DNA of 64,000 nucleotides, from contig NZ_CP117439.1 in the NCBI RefSeq assembly GCF_030687575.1, positions 4,207,501 through 4,271,500 of the forward strand, given 5' to 3'. Source of the stretch: Pseudomonas sp. FP2309. GTDB lineage: Bacteria; Pseudomonadota; Gammaproteobacteria; Pseudomonadales; Pseudomonadaceae. A program made the position numbers and the translations under genes. The notes under the pieces are model-generated. The model did no database searches. It saw only the letters and a list, made by a program, of their open reading frames with translations, and had not been told where the DNA came from. Shown here piece by piece: positions 46,016 to 53,590 of the stretch (its first letter is position 1; every line of letters begins with the position of its first letter).

Positions 46016-46594
46016 TCAGCGGTAATGCAATAACGCAGGCACATCCACGTCCCACAACACACCCGGATCATCCACTGGTACTTCCTTCACCGCCGCCTGC
46101 GTAAACAGCGGTTTGGCGCCGCGATCCCCCGTCAACGCCATCAAGGCAGGCCCGAAGGCGTGAGCAAACGCAACTGGATGTCCATACCGCCCGGCATGCA
46201 GGGGCACATTGATGCCTTCCAGGGCATCAATCACCCGCTCAATGGTCGAGGACTGAATAAACGGCATATCCCCCAGTACCACCAGCCAGCCATGCGCCGT
46301 TGCACTGGCCGCAACGCCTGCGGCAATACTGTCGCCCATGCCGGCCGATTCCAGCAGCAAGACCTGGCAGCCGTAAGCCTCGGCGAACCGAATGACTTCC
46401 TTACGCTCAGGGGAGGTCACCACCCAGCGCTCCACCACACTCGGCGGCAAACTCACCAGCACCTGTTCGATCACCGGGCGTGTCACGCCGTCACGACCGA
46501 CGCAGGGCGCCAGCAACTTATCCTGATCCTTCCCCGCCTCGGCGCGAAATCGGCTGCCCTGCCCTGCCGCCAGCACAATCGCCGCAAGCGTCAC
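46016..46594 (-). CDS. MocA-type molybdenum cofactor nucleotidyltransferase
   Basis: 192 residues. AAIVLAAGQGSRF (nucleotide-binding), a central LLLESAGMGDSIAAGVAAS, GWLVVLGDMPFI, and the RYGHPVAFA segment match MocA/MobA-like NTP transferases, which add CMP (or GMP) to molybdopterin. The start overlaps the xdhC-family stop by four bases. Pairing with XdhC points to MocA and the cytosine dinucleotide cofactor of xanthine- or aldehyde-dehydrogenase-type enzymes. These enzymes are not in the window. Confidence 0.85.
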   Translation of the reverse strand: MTLAAIVLAAGQGSRFRAEAGKDQDKLLAPCVGRDGVTRPVIEQVLVSLPPSVVERWVVTSPERKEVIRFAEAYGCQVLLLESAGMGDSIAAGVAASATAHGWLVVLGDMPFIQSSTIERVIDALEGINVPLHAGRYGHPVAFAHAFGPALMALTGDRGAKPLFTQAAVKEVPVDDPGVLWDVDVPALLHYR

Positions 46595-47577
46595 TCGGCC
46601 AGCACCGGCAGGGGCTTCTTCTGCATCGGCGCCACACCGTTTTTGATCGCGACAATTTCCGCCATCAGCGACAGCGCGATCTCCGCCGGTGTATGGCTGC
46701 CGATATGCAATCCGATCGGCCCGTGCAGCCGCGCAATCGCCTCTGCCGATAAGCCCAGGGCAGCCAGGGTTTCCCGGCGTTTCTGAGTGTTGACCCGCGA
46801 TCCCAACGCACCGATGTAGAAGGCACTGGAGTTCAACGCGGTCAGCAAGGCCATATCGTCAAGGCGCGGGTCATGAGTGAGGCAGACAATCGCTGTACGC
46901 TCATCGGTCTGGATAGTGAGTACCGCTTCATCCGGCATGCCCGGTACAAAGCGGCCATGCTGCTCCTCCCAGCCGTACACGAACTCTTCACGCGGGTCGC
47001 AGATCAGCACCTCGAAATCCAGCAAGCGCGCCATTTCGGCCACGTAACGTGACAGTTGCCCGGCACCGATCAACAGCAGGCGCCAGCGCGGACCGTAGAT
47101 CGCTCGCAAACGTTCGCCGTCAAAACTCACCACATCGGTCTTGCTCGCGCCGCTCAAGATAACTTCGCCGGTGGTCAGGTTCAGTTCCCGGGCGACAATC
47201 TGATGGTCCTCACAGCGCGCCAGCAACTGCGCGACCCACTCCCAATCGTCCACGCGCTCTTCGGTCAGGCGCAACGTCCCGCCGCACGGCAAGCCGAAAC
47301 GCGCCGCCTCATCGCGGGTGACGCCGTAGGTCACCAACTGCACGGGCGGGCCGTCAGCGGCCAGGCGGCCATCCTGTAGACGGGCGATCAAGTCATCCTC
47401 GATGCACCCACCCGAAACCGAGCCAATCACCACGCCATCGCCGCGCAAGGCCAGCATTGCCCCCGGCGGGCGTGGGGCACTGCCCCAGGTCTGGACCACG
47501 CTGTACAACACCACTCGCTGCCCGGCGCGGCGCCATTGGAGCACGCTGCGCAGGACATTCAGATCCACACTGTCCAT
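46591..47577 (-). CDS. XdhC/CoxI-family molybdoenzyme maturation protein
   Basis: 328 residues from the ATG of MDSVDLNVL, which has a GGAGG site. A start ten codons upstream lacks one. Domain 1 (about 1-75: VVQTWGSAPRPPGAMLAL, GSVSGGCIEDDL) and the Rossmann domain 2 (about 160-320: LLLIGAGQLSRYVAEMARLL, CLTHDPRLDDMALL, ALNSSAFYIGALGS) are both complete. XdhC proteins insert the sulfurated molybdenum cofactor into xanthine dehydrogenase. Operon with mocA. Confidence 0.92.
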   Translation of the reverse strand: MDSVDLNVLRSVLQWRRAGQRVVLYSVVQTWGSAPRPPGAMLALRGDGVVIGSVSGGCIEDDLIARLQDGRLAADGPPVQLVTYGVTRDEAARFGLPCGGTLRLTEERVDDWEWVAQLLARCEDHQIVARELNLTTGEVILSGASKTDVVSFDGERLRAIYGPRWRLLLIGAGQLSRYVAEMARLLDFEVLICDPREEFVYGWEEQHGRFVPGMPDEAVLTIQTDERTAIVCLTHDPRLDDMALLTALNSSAFYIGALGSRVNTQKRRETLAALGLSAEAIARLHGPIGLHIGSHTPAEIALSLMAEIVAIKNGVAPMQKKPLPVLAE

Positions 47578-47656
47578 CACGCCTCCTGCCAGCGTTGTTG
47601 ATGACATATTTATTTACTGTAAAGCAAAGTCGCTCAAAAGTGCCCGCGCAGAAACG

Positions 47657-47685
47657 CAAACGCCCCGAACCAGTCGGGGCGTTTG
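47657..47685. terminator. terminator between dctA and xdhC
   Basis: CAAACGCCCC and GGGGCGTTTG perfect ten-base arms with a nine-base loop. It lies 38 bases after dctA on its strand and before the xdhC promoter. Confidence 0.85.
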
Positions 47686-47722
47686 TGGGTAACAGTCAGC
47701 GTAAGTTCACGCCATCAGCCGT

Positions 47723-49054
47723 TTACTTGACGGCCGGTGCAGGGCCTTCGGCTACGCCGAGGTCATCGACTTCGCGGGTTTCGGAAATACCGGTACCGCC
47801 GGACGCCAGCTCGCTTTGCAGCTTGTCGGTGTCCAGCTCCTTGACCCACTTGGCCACAACGATGGTGGCAACGGCGTTACCCACCAGGTTGGTCAGCGCG
47901 CGGGCTTCGGACATGAAGCGGTCAATACCCAGAATCAGCGCCAGGCCGGCAACCGGCAGATGGCCAACCGCCGACAGGGTTGCCGCCAACACGATGAAGC
48001 CCGAACCGGTTACACCGGCAGCGCCTTTGGAGGACAGCAGCAGCACCAGCAACAGGGTGATCTGGTGGGTGATGTCCATGTGGGTATCAGTCGCCTGAGC
48101 GATGAACACGGCCGCCATGGTCAGGTAGATCGACGTACCGTCCAGGTTGAACGAGTAGCCAGTCGGGATCACCAGGCCGACCACGGATTTCTTCGCGCCC
48201 AGACGCTCCATCTTGATCAGCATGCGTGGCAGTGCGGACTCGGAGGAGGACGTGCCCAGCACGATCAACAGCTCTTCACGGATGTAGCGGATCAGCTTCA
48301 ACACGCTGAAACCGTGAGCGCGGCAGATACCACCCAGCACCACCAGCACAAACAGAATGCAGGTGATGTAGAAGCAGATCATCAACTGGCCCAACTGCAC
48401 CAGCGAACCCACACCGTAGGCACCGATGGTGAAGGCCATGGCGCCCAGGGCACCGATTGGCGCGAGCTTCATGATCATGTTGATGATGTTGAACATCACG
48501 TGGGCAAAGCGATCGATGAAGTCCAGCACCGGCTTGCCGTAGGCACCCAGGCGGTGCAAGGCGAAACCGAAGATCACCGAGAACATCAGCACTTGCAGGA
48601 TGTCGCCGTTGGCGAACGCGCCGACAATAGTGTTAGGAATCACGTTGAGGATAAAGCCAACGATGCTCTGGTCTTTACCGGCCGTCACGTAAGCCGCGAC
48701 TTTGGAAGCGTCCAGGGTCGCAACGTCGATGTGCATGCCGGCGCCCGGTTGCACAACGTTGACCACGACCAGGCCGATCAGCAGGGCGATGGTGGAGACG
48801 ATTTCGAAGTACAGCAGCGCGTAGCCGCCGGTTTTGCCGACCGATTTCATGCTTTGCATGCCAGCGATGCCGCTGACAACGGTGCAGAAGATGATCGGGG
48901 CGATGACCATTTTGATCAGTTTGATAAACCCGTCACCCAGCGGCTTGAGCGCCACACCGGTTTGCGGGTAGAAGTGACCGAGCAAAATACCGATAACGAT
49001 TGCAACGATCACCTGGAAATACAGGGATTTGTAGATTGGCTGACGAGTCGTCAT
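47723..49054 (-). CDS. dctA: C4-dicarboxylate:cation symporter
   Basis: 443 residues from the ATG of [15 protein letters not shown] with a TGAGGA site. Upstream in-frame sequence is the leader. DAACS family with about eight spans plus re-entrant loops: [14 protein letters not shown] (Ser-rich hairpin), [18 protein letters not shown] and the [19 protein letters not shown] end are DctA signatures. It imports succinate, fumarate and malate. The promoter region carries a sigma-54 site and two upstream palindromes, so a DctB/DctD-type system elsewhere should control it. Confidence 0.96.
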   Translation of the reverse strand: MTTRQPIYKSLYFQVIVAIVIGILLGHFYPQTGVALKPLGDGFIKLIKMVIAPIIFCTVVSGIAGMQSMKSVGKTGGYALLYFEIVSTIALLIGLVVVNVVQPGAGMHIDVATLDASKVAAYVTAGKDQSIVGFILNVIPNTIVGAFANGDILQVLMFSVIFGFALHRLGAYGKPVLDFIDRFAHVMFNIINMIMKLAPIGALGAMAFTIGAYGVGSLVQLGQLMICFYITCILFVLVVLGGICRAHGFSVLKLIRYIREELLIVLGTSSSESALPRMLIKMERLGAKKSVVGLVIPTGYSFNLDGTSIYLTMAAVFIAQATDTHMDITHQITLLLVLLLSSKGAAGVTGSGFIVLAATLSAVGHLPVAGLALILGIDRFMSEARALTNLVGNAVATIVVAKWVKELDTDKLQSELASGGTGISETREVDDLGVAEGPAPAVK

Positions 49055-49189
49055 TGCAAAATTCCTCAATCGTCCCGTGTGGCAAATATCCGCCATTGCC
49101 CACGACACTTGAATTGCGAACCCTCCTGCACTGGAGGGATTTGTTGTTTGCGAGACCTGTAGGACCAGGCCTGCGCTGTAGTCCTTATC

Positions 49190-49204
49190 GCAAACGCCGT
49201 GCCA
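49190..49204 (-). promoter_or_regulatory. sigma-54 promoter of dctA
   Basis: TGGCACGGCGTTTGC on the minus strand matches TGGCACG-N4-TTGC exactly, with GG at -24 and GC at -12. Start near 49179 gives a 125-nt leader. Confidence 0.92.
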
Positions 49205-49281
49205 CTTCTCCGAAAACCGCCAAAGGCCTTTAGACATCAGGGTTGTGGGTTTTCGGACGTCCTCCCAAGCCCCAATCAGTT

Positions 49282-49295
49282 GGCGGATTTCCGCC
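49282..49295. promoter_or_regulatory. upstream palindrome 1 (DctD-like enhancer site)
   Basis: GGCGGATTTCCGCC, perfect six-base arms with two central bases, about 91 bases upstream of the sigma-54 promoter. The GCGGA-TCCGC core resembles rhizobial DctD sites. Confidence 0.7.
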
Positions 49296-49322
49296 GCACC
49301 AACCCATCACGTCCTACAATTT

Positions 49323-49336
49323 GGCGGATATCCGCC
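49323..49336. promoter_or_regulatory. upstream palindrome 2 (DctD-like enhancer site)
   Basis: GGCGGATATCCGCC, a fully self-complementary 14-mer, 41 bases from the first site (four helical turns), so a protein dimer pair could bind the same DNA face. Confidence 0.7.
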
Positions 49337-49392
49337 TTGTCGCCCAGCCCGACGGTGACTAACATCCGCGCTTCCATGGACGAGGGCCCCGC

Positions 49393-50391
49393 ATGCGTGA
49401 ACGTACCATCGCCAGTCATTACGCCCGAGCGGCCCTCGGCGGTGCGCGTCGGGTCGGCTACGATTGCTCGGAGTTGCTGCAGCAGGCGGGTATCACCCCG
49501 CAATTGCTCAGCGAACCCCGCGCCCGCATCGCCCCGGAGCAATTTACCCGCCTGCTGCAAATGCTCTGGCTGGCGCTGGACGACGAATACCTGGGATTCG
49601 CCGATGGCGTGAGTAAGCGCGGCACCTTCGCCATGATGTGCCACGCACTGATCCACTGCCGCACCCTGGAGAAGGCTCTGGAACGCGGCTTATTATTTTA
49701 TGGCTTATTCCCACAAGGTCTGCGCTGGCAGCTGACACGGGAAGGCGAAATGGCGCGCCTGAGCCTGGACGACTCACCGCTCTGGGACCCGGATCACTTC
49801 CTCAGCGAGTGCTTGCTAGTGATCTGGCATCGCCTGGGCAGTTGGCTGATCGGCCAGCGTATCCGGTTGCATCAGGCCACATTCAGCTACCCGATGCCGG
49901 CCCACGCCGCTGAATACGACCTGCTGTTTCCCTGCCCTCTAGTATTCGGCGCACCGATCAGCAGCCTGGTGTTTCCCGCTCGCTACTTGAGCCTGCCACT
50001 GTTGCAGGACGAACGCACCCTCAAGCATTTTCTTGAGCGCTCCCCCGCCGACCTGCTCTCACGCCCGGACGAAGGCGATAGCTTGAGCAGCCAGTTGCGC
50101 CGCTTGCTCAGCCGCGACCGAACGCCGTGGCCGGACCTGGAAGCCGTCGCCCAGCATCTGCACATCAGTCCGCAAACCCTGCGTCGGCATCTGCGCGAGG
50201 AAGGCACCAGTTTTCAGGCGCTCAAGGATGAGCTGCGGCGGGACATCGCCATCTACCACCTGGGGCGTGCGGACTTGTCGTTACAGGAGATCGCCGAGCA
50301 GTTGGGGTTTTCCGAACCGTCGGCGTTTCATCGGGCCTTCAAGAAGTGGACAGGGCTGACCCCCGGCGCCTATCGCGCGCAGGAACACTAG
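49393..50391 (+). CDS. AraC-family transcriptional regulator (Arabinose_bd type)
   Basis: 332 residues. Residues 1-190 resemble the OruR/ArgR-like N-terminal sensor domain (GYDCSELLQQAGITPQLL, RIAPEQFTRLLQMLWLAL, DEYLGFADG). The last 100 residues form the double helix-turn-helix (DLEAVAQHLHISPQTLRRHL, and LQEIAEQLGFSEPSAFHRAF). Effector unknown. Divergent from dctA, but the dctA promoter is of sigma-54 type, so this regulator is unlikely to be its activator. Its stop codon overlaps that of phoQ on the other strand (CTAG). Confidence 0.88.
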   Translation: MRERTIASHYARAALGGARRVGYDCSELLQQAGITPQLLSEPRARIAPEQFTRLLQMLWLALDDEYLGFADGVSKRGTFAMMCHALIHCRTLEKALERGLLFYGLFPQGLRWQLTREGEMARLSLDDSPLWDPDHFLSECLLVIWHRLGSWLIGQRIRLHQATFSYPMPAHAAEYDLLFPCPLVFGAPISSLVFPARYLSLPLLQDERTLKHFLERSPADLLSRPDEGDSLSSQLRRLLSRDRTPWPDLEAVAQHLHISPQTLRRHLREEGTSFQALKDELRRDIAIYHLGRADLSLQEIAEQLGFSEPSAFHRAFKKWTGLTPGAYRAQEH

Positions 50392-51734
50392 AGCGCCGGG
50401 AAGTGAATCTTGAATGCGGCACCGCCCAGCGGTGAATCCCCCAGCGTCAGCCGCGCACCGTAACTTTCGATGATGTCCTTGACCACTGCCAGCCCGATAC
50501 CCTGCCCAGGGTGCTGGCGGTCCAGCCGTTCACCGCGCTGCAGAATTCGCGCACGTTGGTCCGGCGGCACGCCTGGACCGTCATCCTCGATGCACAACTC
50601 GATGCCTTCGAGGCTTTCCACCAGGCTGATACGCACCTCGCTCAGACACAGCCGATAGGCGTTTTCCAGCAGGTTGCCGAGCAACTCAAGCAACGCGCCC
50701 TTCTCGATCGGCACATCACAGGCCTGCGGCAAGTCAAAGGACACCGCTACGTCTTTGTCGCGGTACACCTTGCCCAACGTATCGCACAGGCTTTGCAGTA
50801 CCGGCTCCAGGCGAACCTGATGGCGTACCAGGCCGCTTTTGCGCAGGCTGGCGCGCTGTAACTGGTAGCCGATCTGCTGGCTCATGCGTTCGATCTGCGA
50901 TTGCAGCACCCAGGCCTGATCGCGCTCTTCGCGGCGCTGGGCCATGTCTTCGCTCACGCCCTGCAACACGGCGAGCGGGGTTTTCAGACTGTGGGCCAGG
51001 TCATCCAGCGAATCGCGGTAACGCGCGCGCTGCTCCCGCTCGCTGTGCAGCAAGCGGTTGAGGGAACCGGTAAGGCGCAATAATTCGCGAGGGTGCTGCT
51101 CGGAGAGGCTTTCGCGGGTGCCGCCTTCGATCTGGTCAAGCTCCTGGCTTAAGCGTCGCAACGCTTGCAGGCCCCAGGTCAGGCCCAGCCACAGCAAGGT
51201 CAGCAACACCAGCAACGCGGCACCGAAGCCCAGGTAAAGGTTTTCGCGCAGGCCTTCGAGGGTCAGTTGGTATTCGCGCACCGGTTGCAGGGCCACGATA
51301 CTGAACGCGGCGCTCTTGCCGCCGAGCAACCTGACCTCGACGTCATATACGAAGAACTCCTGGCCGTCAGCCTCGCGGATCCGCGCAAATTCGTTACCGC
51401 GCCCGTCGTAGCGCGGCTTGTAGTTGATGTTTTCTTCGCGAGTCGCCCGCGAGCGCCATACCAGGTGGCCTTCACGGTCGTAGATATAACCGAGCAGCCG
51501 ACTGTCGGCGAGGTTGAAGCGCTCGTCGGGCAACTGCGCCGGCATCTGCAGGCGATTGTTTTCGATCCGCGCGGCGGAAATCAGGGTGGTCACGTCCGAG
51601 GCGAGGCGTTGTTCAATGGAGTCCTGCAACGCCAGGCTGAACGCACCTTGCATGGCGGGCAACAAGGCCAGCATAAACAGCACGGCCAAGGTGGCGGCCG
51701 CCAGCATCAGGCGCACACGTAAAGAACGAATCAA
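50388..51734 (-). CDS. phoQ: sensor histidine kinase PhoQ
   Basis: 448 residues, equal in length to P. aeruginosa PhoQ and similar throughout. Span 1 (about 8-28), a periplasmic sensor domain of about 135 residues (NLADSRLLGYIYDREGHLVW, YDGRGNEFARIREADGQEFF), span 2 (about 168-188), HAMP, His248 in LDDLAHSLKTPLAVLQG, then the ATPase with LLGNLLENAYR, DDGPGVPPDQ and GQGIGLAVVKDI. It senses low divalent cations and peptides in P. aeruginosa. The start overlaps the phoP stop by four bases. Confidence 0.95.
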   Translation of the reverse strand: MIRSLRVRLMLAAATLAVLFMLALLPAMQGAFSLALQDSIEQRLASDVTTLISAARIENNRLQMPAQLPDERFNLADSRLLGYIYDREGHLVWRSRATREENINYKPRYDGRGNEFARIREADGQEFFVYDVEVRLLGGKSAAFSIVALQPVREYQLTLEGLRENLYLGFGAALLVLLTLLWLGLTWGLQALRRLSQELDQIEGGTRESLSEQHPRELLRLTGSLNRLLHSEREQRARYRDSLDDLAHSLKTPLAVLQGVSEDMAQRREERDQAWVLQSQIERMSQQIGYQLQRASLRKSGLVRHQVRLEPVLQSLCDTLGKVYRDKDVAVSFDLPQACDVPIEKGALLELLGNLLENAYRLCLSEVRISLVESLEGIELCIEDDGPGVPPDQRARILQRGERLDRQHPGQGIGLAVVKDIIESYGARLTLGDSPLGGAAFKIHFPAL

Positions 51735-52408
51735 CGGCAGCGCTCATTGAACAGGTAGCCCAGGCCGCGCACGGTGTCGATCGGCTTGAACCCGGCCGGA
51801 CCTTCCAACTTGCGACGCAGGCGGCCGACCAGCACTTCGATCACGTTTGGATCGCGCTCGTCGTCATCGGGGTAGAGCTGTTCCATCAAGCGGTCCTTGG
51901 CGACAACCTGTTGGTGATGGCGCATCAGGTATTCGAGGATGCGGTATTCGTAGGCGGTCAATGCCAACGGCTGCTCATCCAGGCACGCCTGCTTGCGGTT
52001 GAGGTCCAGCAGCAAAGGCCCGGCGACGATGGTCGACTGGGTGAACCCGCTGGAGCGGCGCAACAAGGCGTTCATGCGCGCTTCCAGTTCCTCGAACTGG
52101 AATGGCTTGACCACGTAGTCGTCGGCGCCGGCGGCCAGGCCCTCGACCTTGTCCTGCCAGTTACCGCGCGCGGTGAGGATCAGGATCGGGAAAGTCTTGG
52201 CCTGGGCGCGCAACTGCCGGATCAGGTCCAGGCCGCCCATGCCGGGCAGGCCCAGGTCGATGATCGCCAGGTCATGATTGAATTGGCCGGTCTGGTACAG
52301 GGCCTCTTCGGCGTTGGCCACGGCTTCGACCACGTGGCCGCTGTCGGTCAGGCGGGTAAACAGGTGATGGCGCAGCAGCGCCTCATCTTCCACCACCAGC
52401 AATTTCAT
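51731..52408 (-). CDS. phoP: response regulator PhoP
   Basis: 225 residues. Receiver domain with Asp51 in LAIIDLGLPGMGG and Lys in DYVVKPFQFEEL. OmpR-type winged helix (about 125-222: LTAYEYRILEYLMRHHQQVV, NVIEVLVGRLRRKLEG). MKLLVVEDEALLRHHL is the Pseudomonas PhoP N-terminus. An upstream start would add four residues. It controls genes for magnesium limitation and lipid A modification. Confidence 0.95.
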   Translation of the reverse strand: MKLLVVEDEALLRHHLFTRLTDSGHVVEAVANAEEALYQTGQFNHDLAIIDLGLPGMGGLDLIRQLRAQAKTFPILILTARGNWQDKVEGLAAGADDYVVKPFQFEELEARMNALLRRSSGFTQSTIVAGPLLLDLNRKQACLDEQPLALTAYEYRILEYLMRHHQQVVAKDRLMEQLYPDDDERDPNVIEVLVGRLRRKLEGPAGFKPIDTVRGLGYLFNERCR

Positions 52409-52426
52409 AAGGCTCTCCAAAGCAAA

Positions 52427-52735
52427 TCAACTGTCCGACAGAGTGACATCATAGCGGCCCTGCAGATCTTGCGGGCGCAGTTTAATGCCGTTGAACTGTG
52501 CAGTCAGGTGCGCATAACCCGCGCGGTACGCCGGCTGCGGTGTGGTGAAGCCAAGGGACTGCCCCCAGGGCGAAGACAGAACGGCGGCATTTTCGACGCT
52601 CACACGATGGATCAGGCTACTGGGTTTCTTGGTTTTTTCCCTGCCGAATTCGGCGAATGCGCCCTCCGAGGCCTGGGCCCCGGCGGTGGCACTGAGCAGG
52701 GTTAACGCCAACATCAGCTTTTTGATCGCAGTCAT
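52427..52735 (-). CDS. small exported protein preceding phoPQ
   Basis: 102 residues with a signal peptide (MTAIKKLMLALTLLSATAGAQA). The mature 80 residues are polar, with a VSVENAAVLSSPWGQSLGF segment and a C-terminal GRYDVTLSDS, and no cysteines. I do not recognise the family. It is 18 bases upstream of phoP and shares its strand, taking the place that oprH occupies in P. aeruginosa. It is not OprH: it is too short for a barrel. A PhoP-box-like repeat precedes it, so it is probably PhoP-regulated and may modulate PhoQ. Confidence 0.75.
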   Translation of the reverse strand: MTAIKKLMLALTLLSATAGAQASEGAFAEFGREKTKKPSSLIHRVSVENAAVLSSPWGQSLGFTTPQPAYRAGYAHLTAQFNGIKLRPQDLQGRYDVTLSDS

Positions 52736-52787
52736 GGTGCTACCTCATACGCGTTTTGGCTGTTGGGACCAGCCTACGCAAACGCCC

Positions 52788-52804
52788 CTGAACTCCCCCT
52801 GAAC
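52788..52804 (-). promoter_or_regulatory. PhoP-box-like direct repeat
   Basis: On the minus strand GTTCAG recurs at an 11-base step, the spacing of PhoP boxes (GTTTA-N5-6-GTTTA), and a -10-like TAGGCT (52776-52771) lies 11 bases downstream, as in class I PhoP promoters. The half-sites deviate from GTTTA at one position. Confidence 0.5.
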
Positions 52805-52861
52805 AGGCCTCTCACCGTGGCGGGCTATCCTCGCGCGCGCCAACTCGGCAAAATACCGGGC

Positions 52862-53590
52862 ATGACGCCCTTACCCGCTTGCTGCACCCCACTCGACGCC
52901 CATTGGCCGCTGCCCGAACCTTTGCCGGGCACGGTGTTTCTGAGCACCCGCTTCGACCCCGCTTTATTGACGGCCGCTGATTTCCAGCGCTGCGCCGTGC
53001 TGCCACCGGCAAGCATCCAGCGTTCTGTGGCCAAGCGTCAGGCCGAGTTTCTGGCCGGTCGCCTGTGCGCACGGGCCGCCTTGCAACAGCTCGGTCATCC
53101 AGACTGCATCCCCGCGATCGGCGAAGACCGTGCGCCGGTATGGCCCGCCTCTATCACCGGTTCCATCACCCACAGCACCGGGCATGCCGCAGCAATTGTC
53201 GGGCACAAGACGCACTGGCGCGGTCTGGGGATGGACGTGGAGAACCTGCTGAGCCTGGAACGGGCCGAGCGTCTGGCCGGGGAAATCCTCACCGCCGACG
53301 AACTGCAACGCCTGGCCCACTTGCCGCGCGAGCAGATTGCCCAATGGGTGACGCTCACGTTTTCAGTCAAGGAAAGCCTGTTCAAGGCGCTCTATCCTAT
53401 CGTGCAAAAGCGCTTCTACTTTGAGCACGCCGAGGTGCTGGAATGGTCCGATTCGGGGGCCGTCAGGCTGCGATTGCTGACAGACCTGTCGGGTGAGTGG
53501 TGCCATGGCAAGCAGTTGTCGGCACAATTTACCGTGCATGACGGGCAGTTGCTGAGCCTGGTGGCGATCCCGGCTCAGACTTTTTCCTGA
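52862..53590 (+). CDS. Sfp-type 4'-phosphopantetheinyl transferase
   Basis: 242 residues, the length of P. aeruginosa PcpS. WRGLGMDVENL gives the magnesium ligands Asp125 and Glu127. TLTFSVKESLFKALYP gives Lys170, Glu171 and Lys175 of the Sfp/EntD motif. PASITGSITHSTGHAAAI binds CoA. It transfers phosphopantetheine to carrier proteins. In Pseudomonas the single PcpS serves both AcpP and siderophore synthetases. A long in-frame extension was rejected. The end overlaps the convergent sensor kinase gene by 16 bases. Confidence 0.93.
   Translation: MTPLPACCTPLDAHWPLPEPLPGTVFLSTRFDPALLTAADFQRCAVLPPASIQRSVAKRQAEFLAGRLCARAALQQLGHPDCIPAIGEDRAPVWPASITGSITHSTGHAAAIVGHKTHWRGLGMDVENLLSLERAERLAGEILTADELQRLAHLPREQIAQWVTLTFSVKESLFKALYPIVQKRFYFEHAEVLEWSDSGAVRLRLLTDLSGEWCHGKQLSAQFTVHDGQLLSLVAIPAQTFS

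Larger units (their letters stand above)
49055..49392. other. dctA/AraC-regulator divergent control region
   Basis: 338 bases. Contains the sigma-54 promoter and two enhancer-like palindromes for dctA, listed separately. CCTCCTGCACTGGAGGG near 49121-49137 is a hairpin in the dctA leader. A promoter for the AraC gene must overlap the palindromes. Confidence 0.7.
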
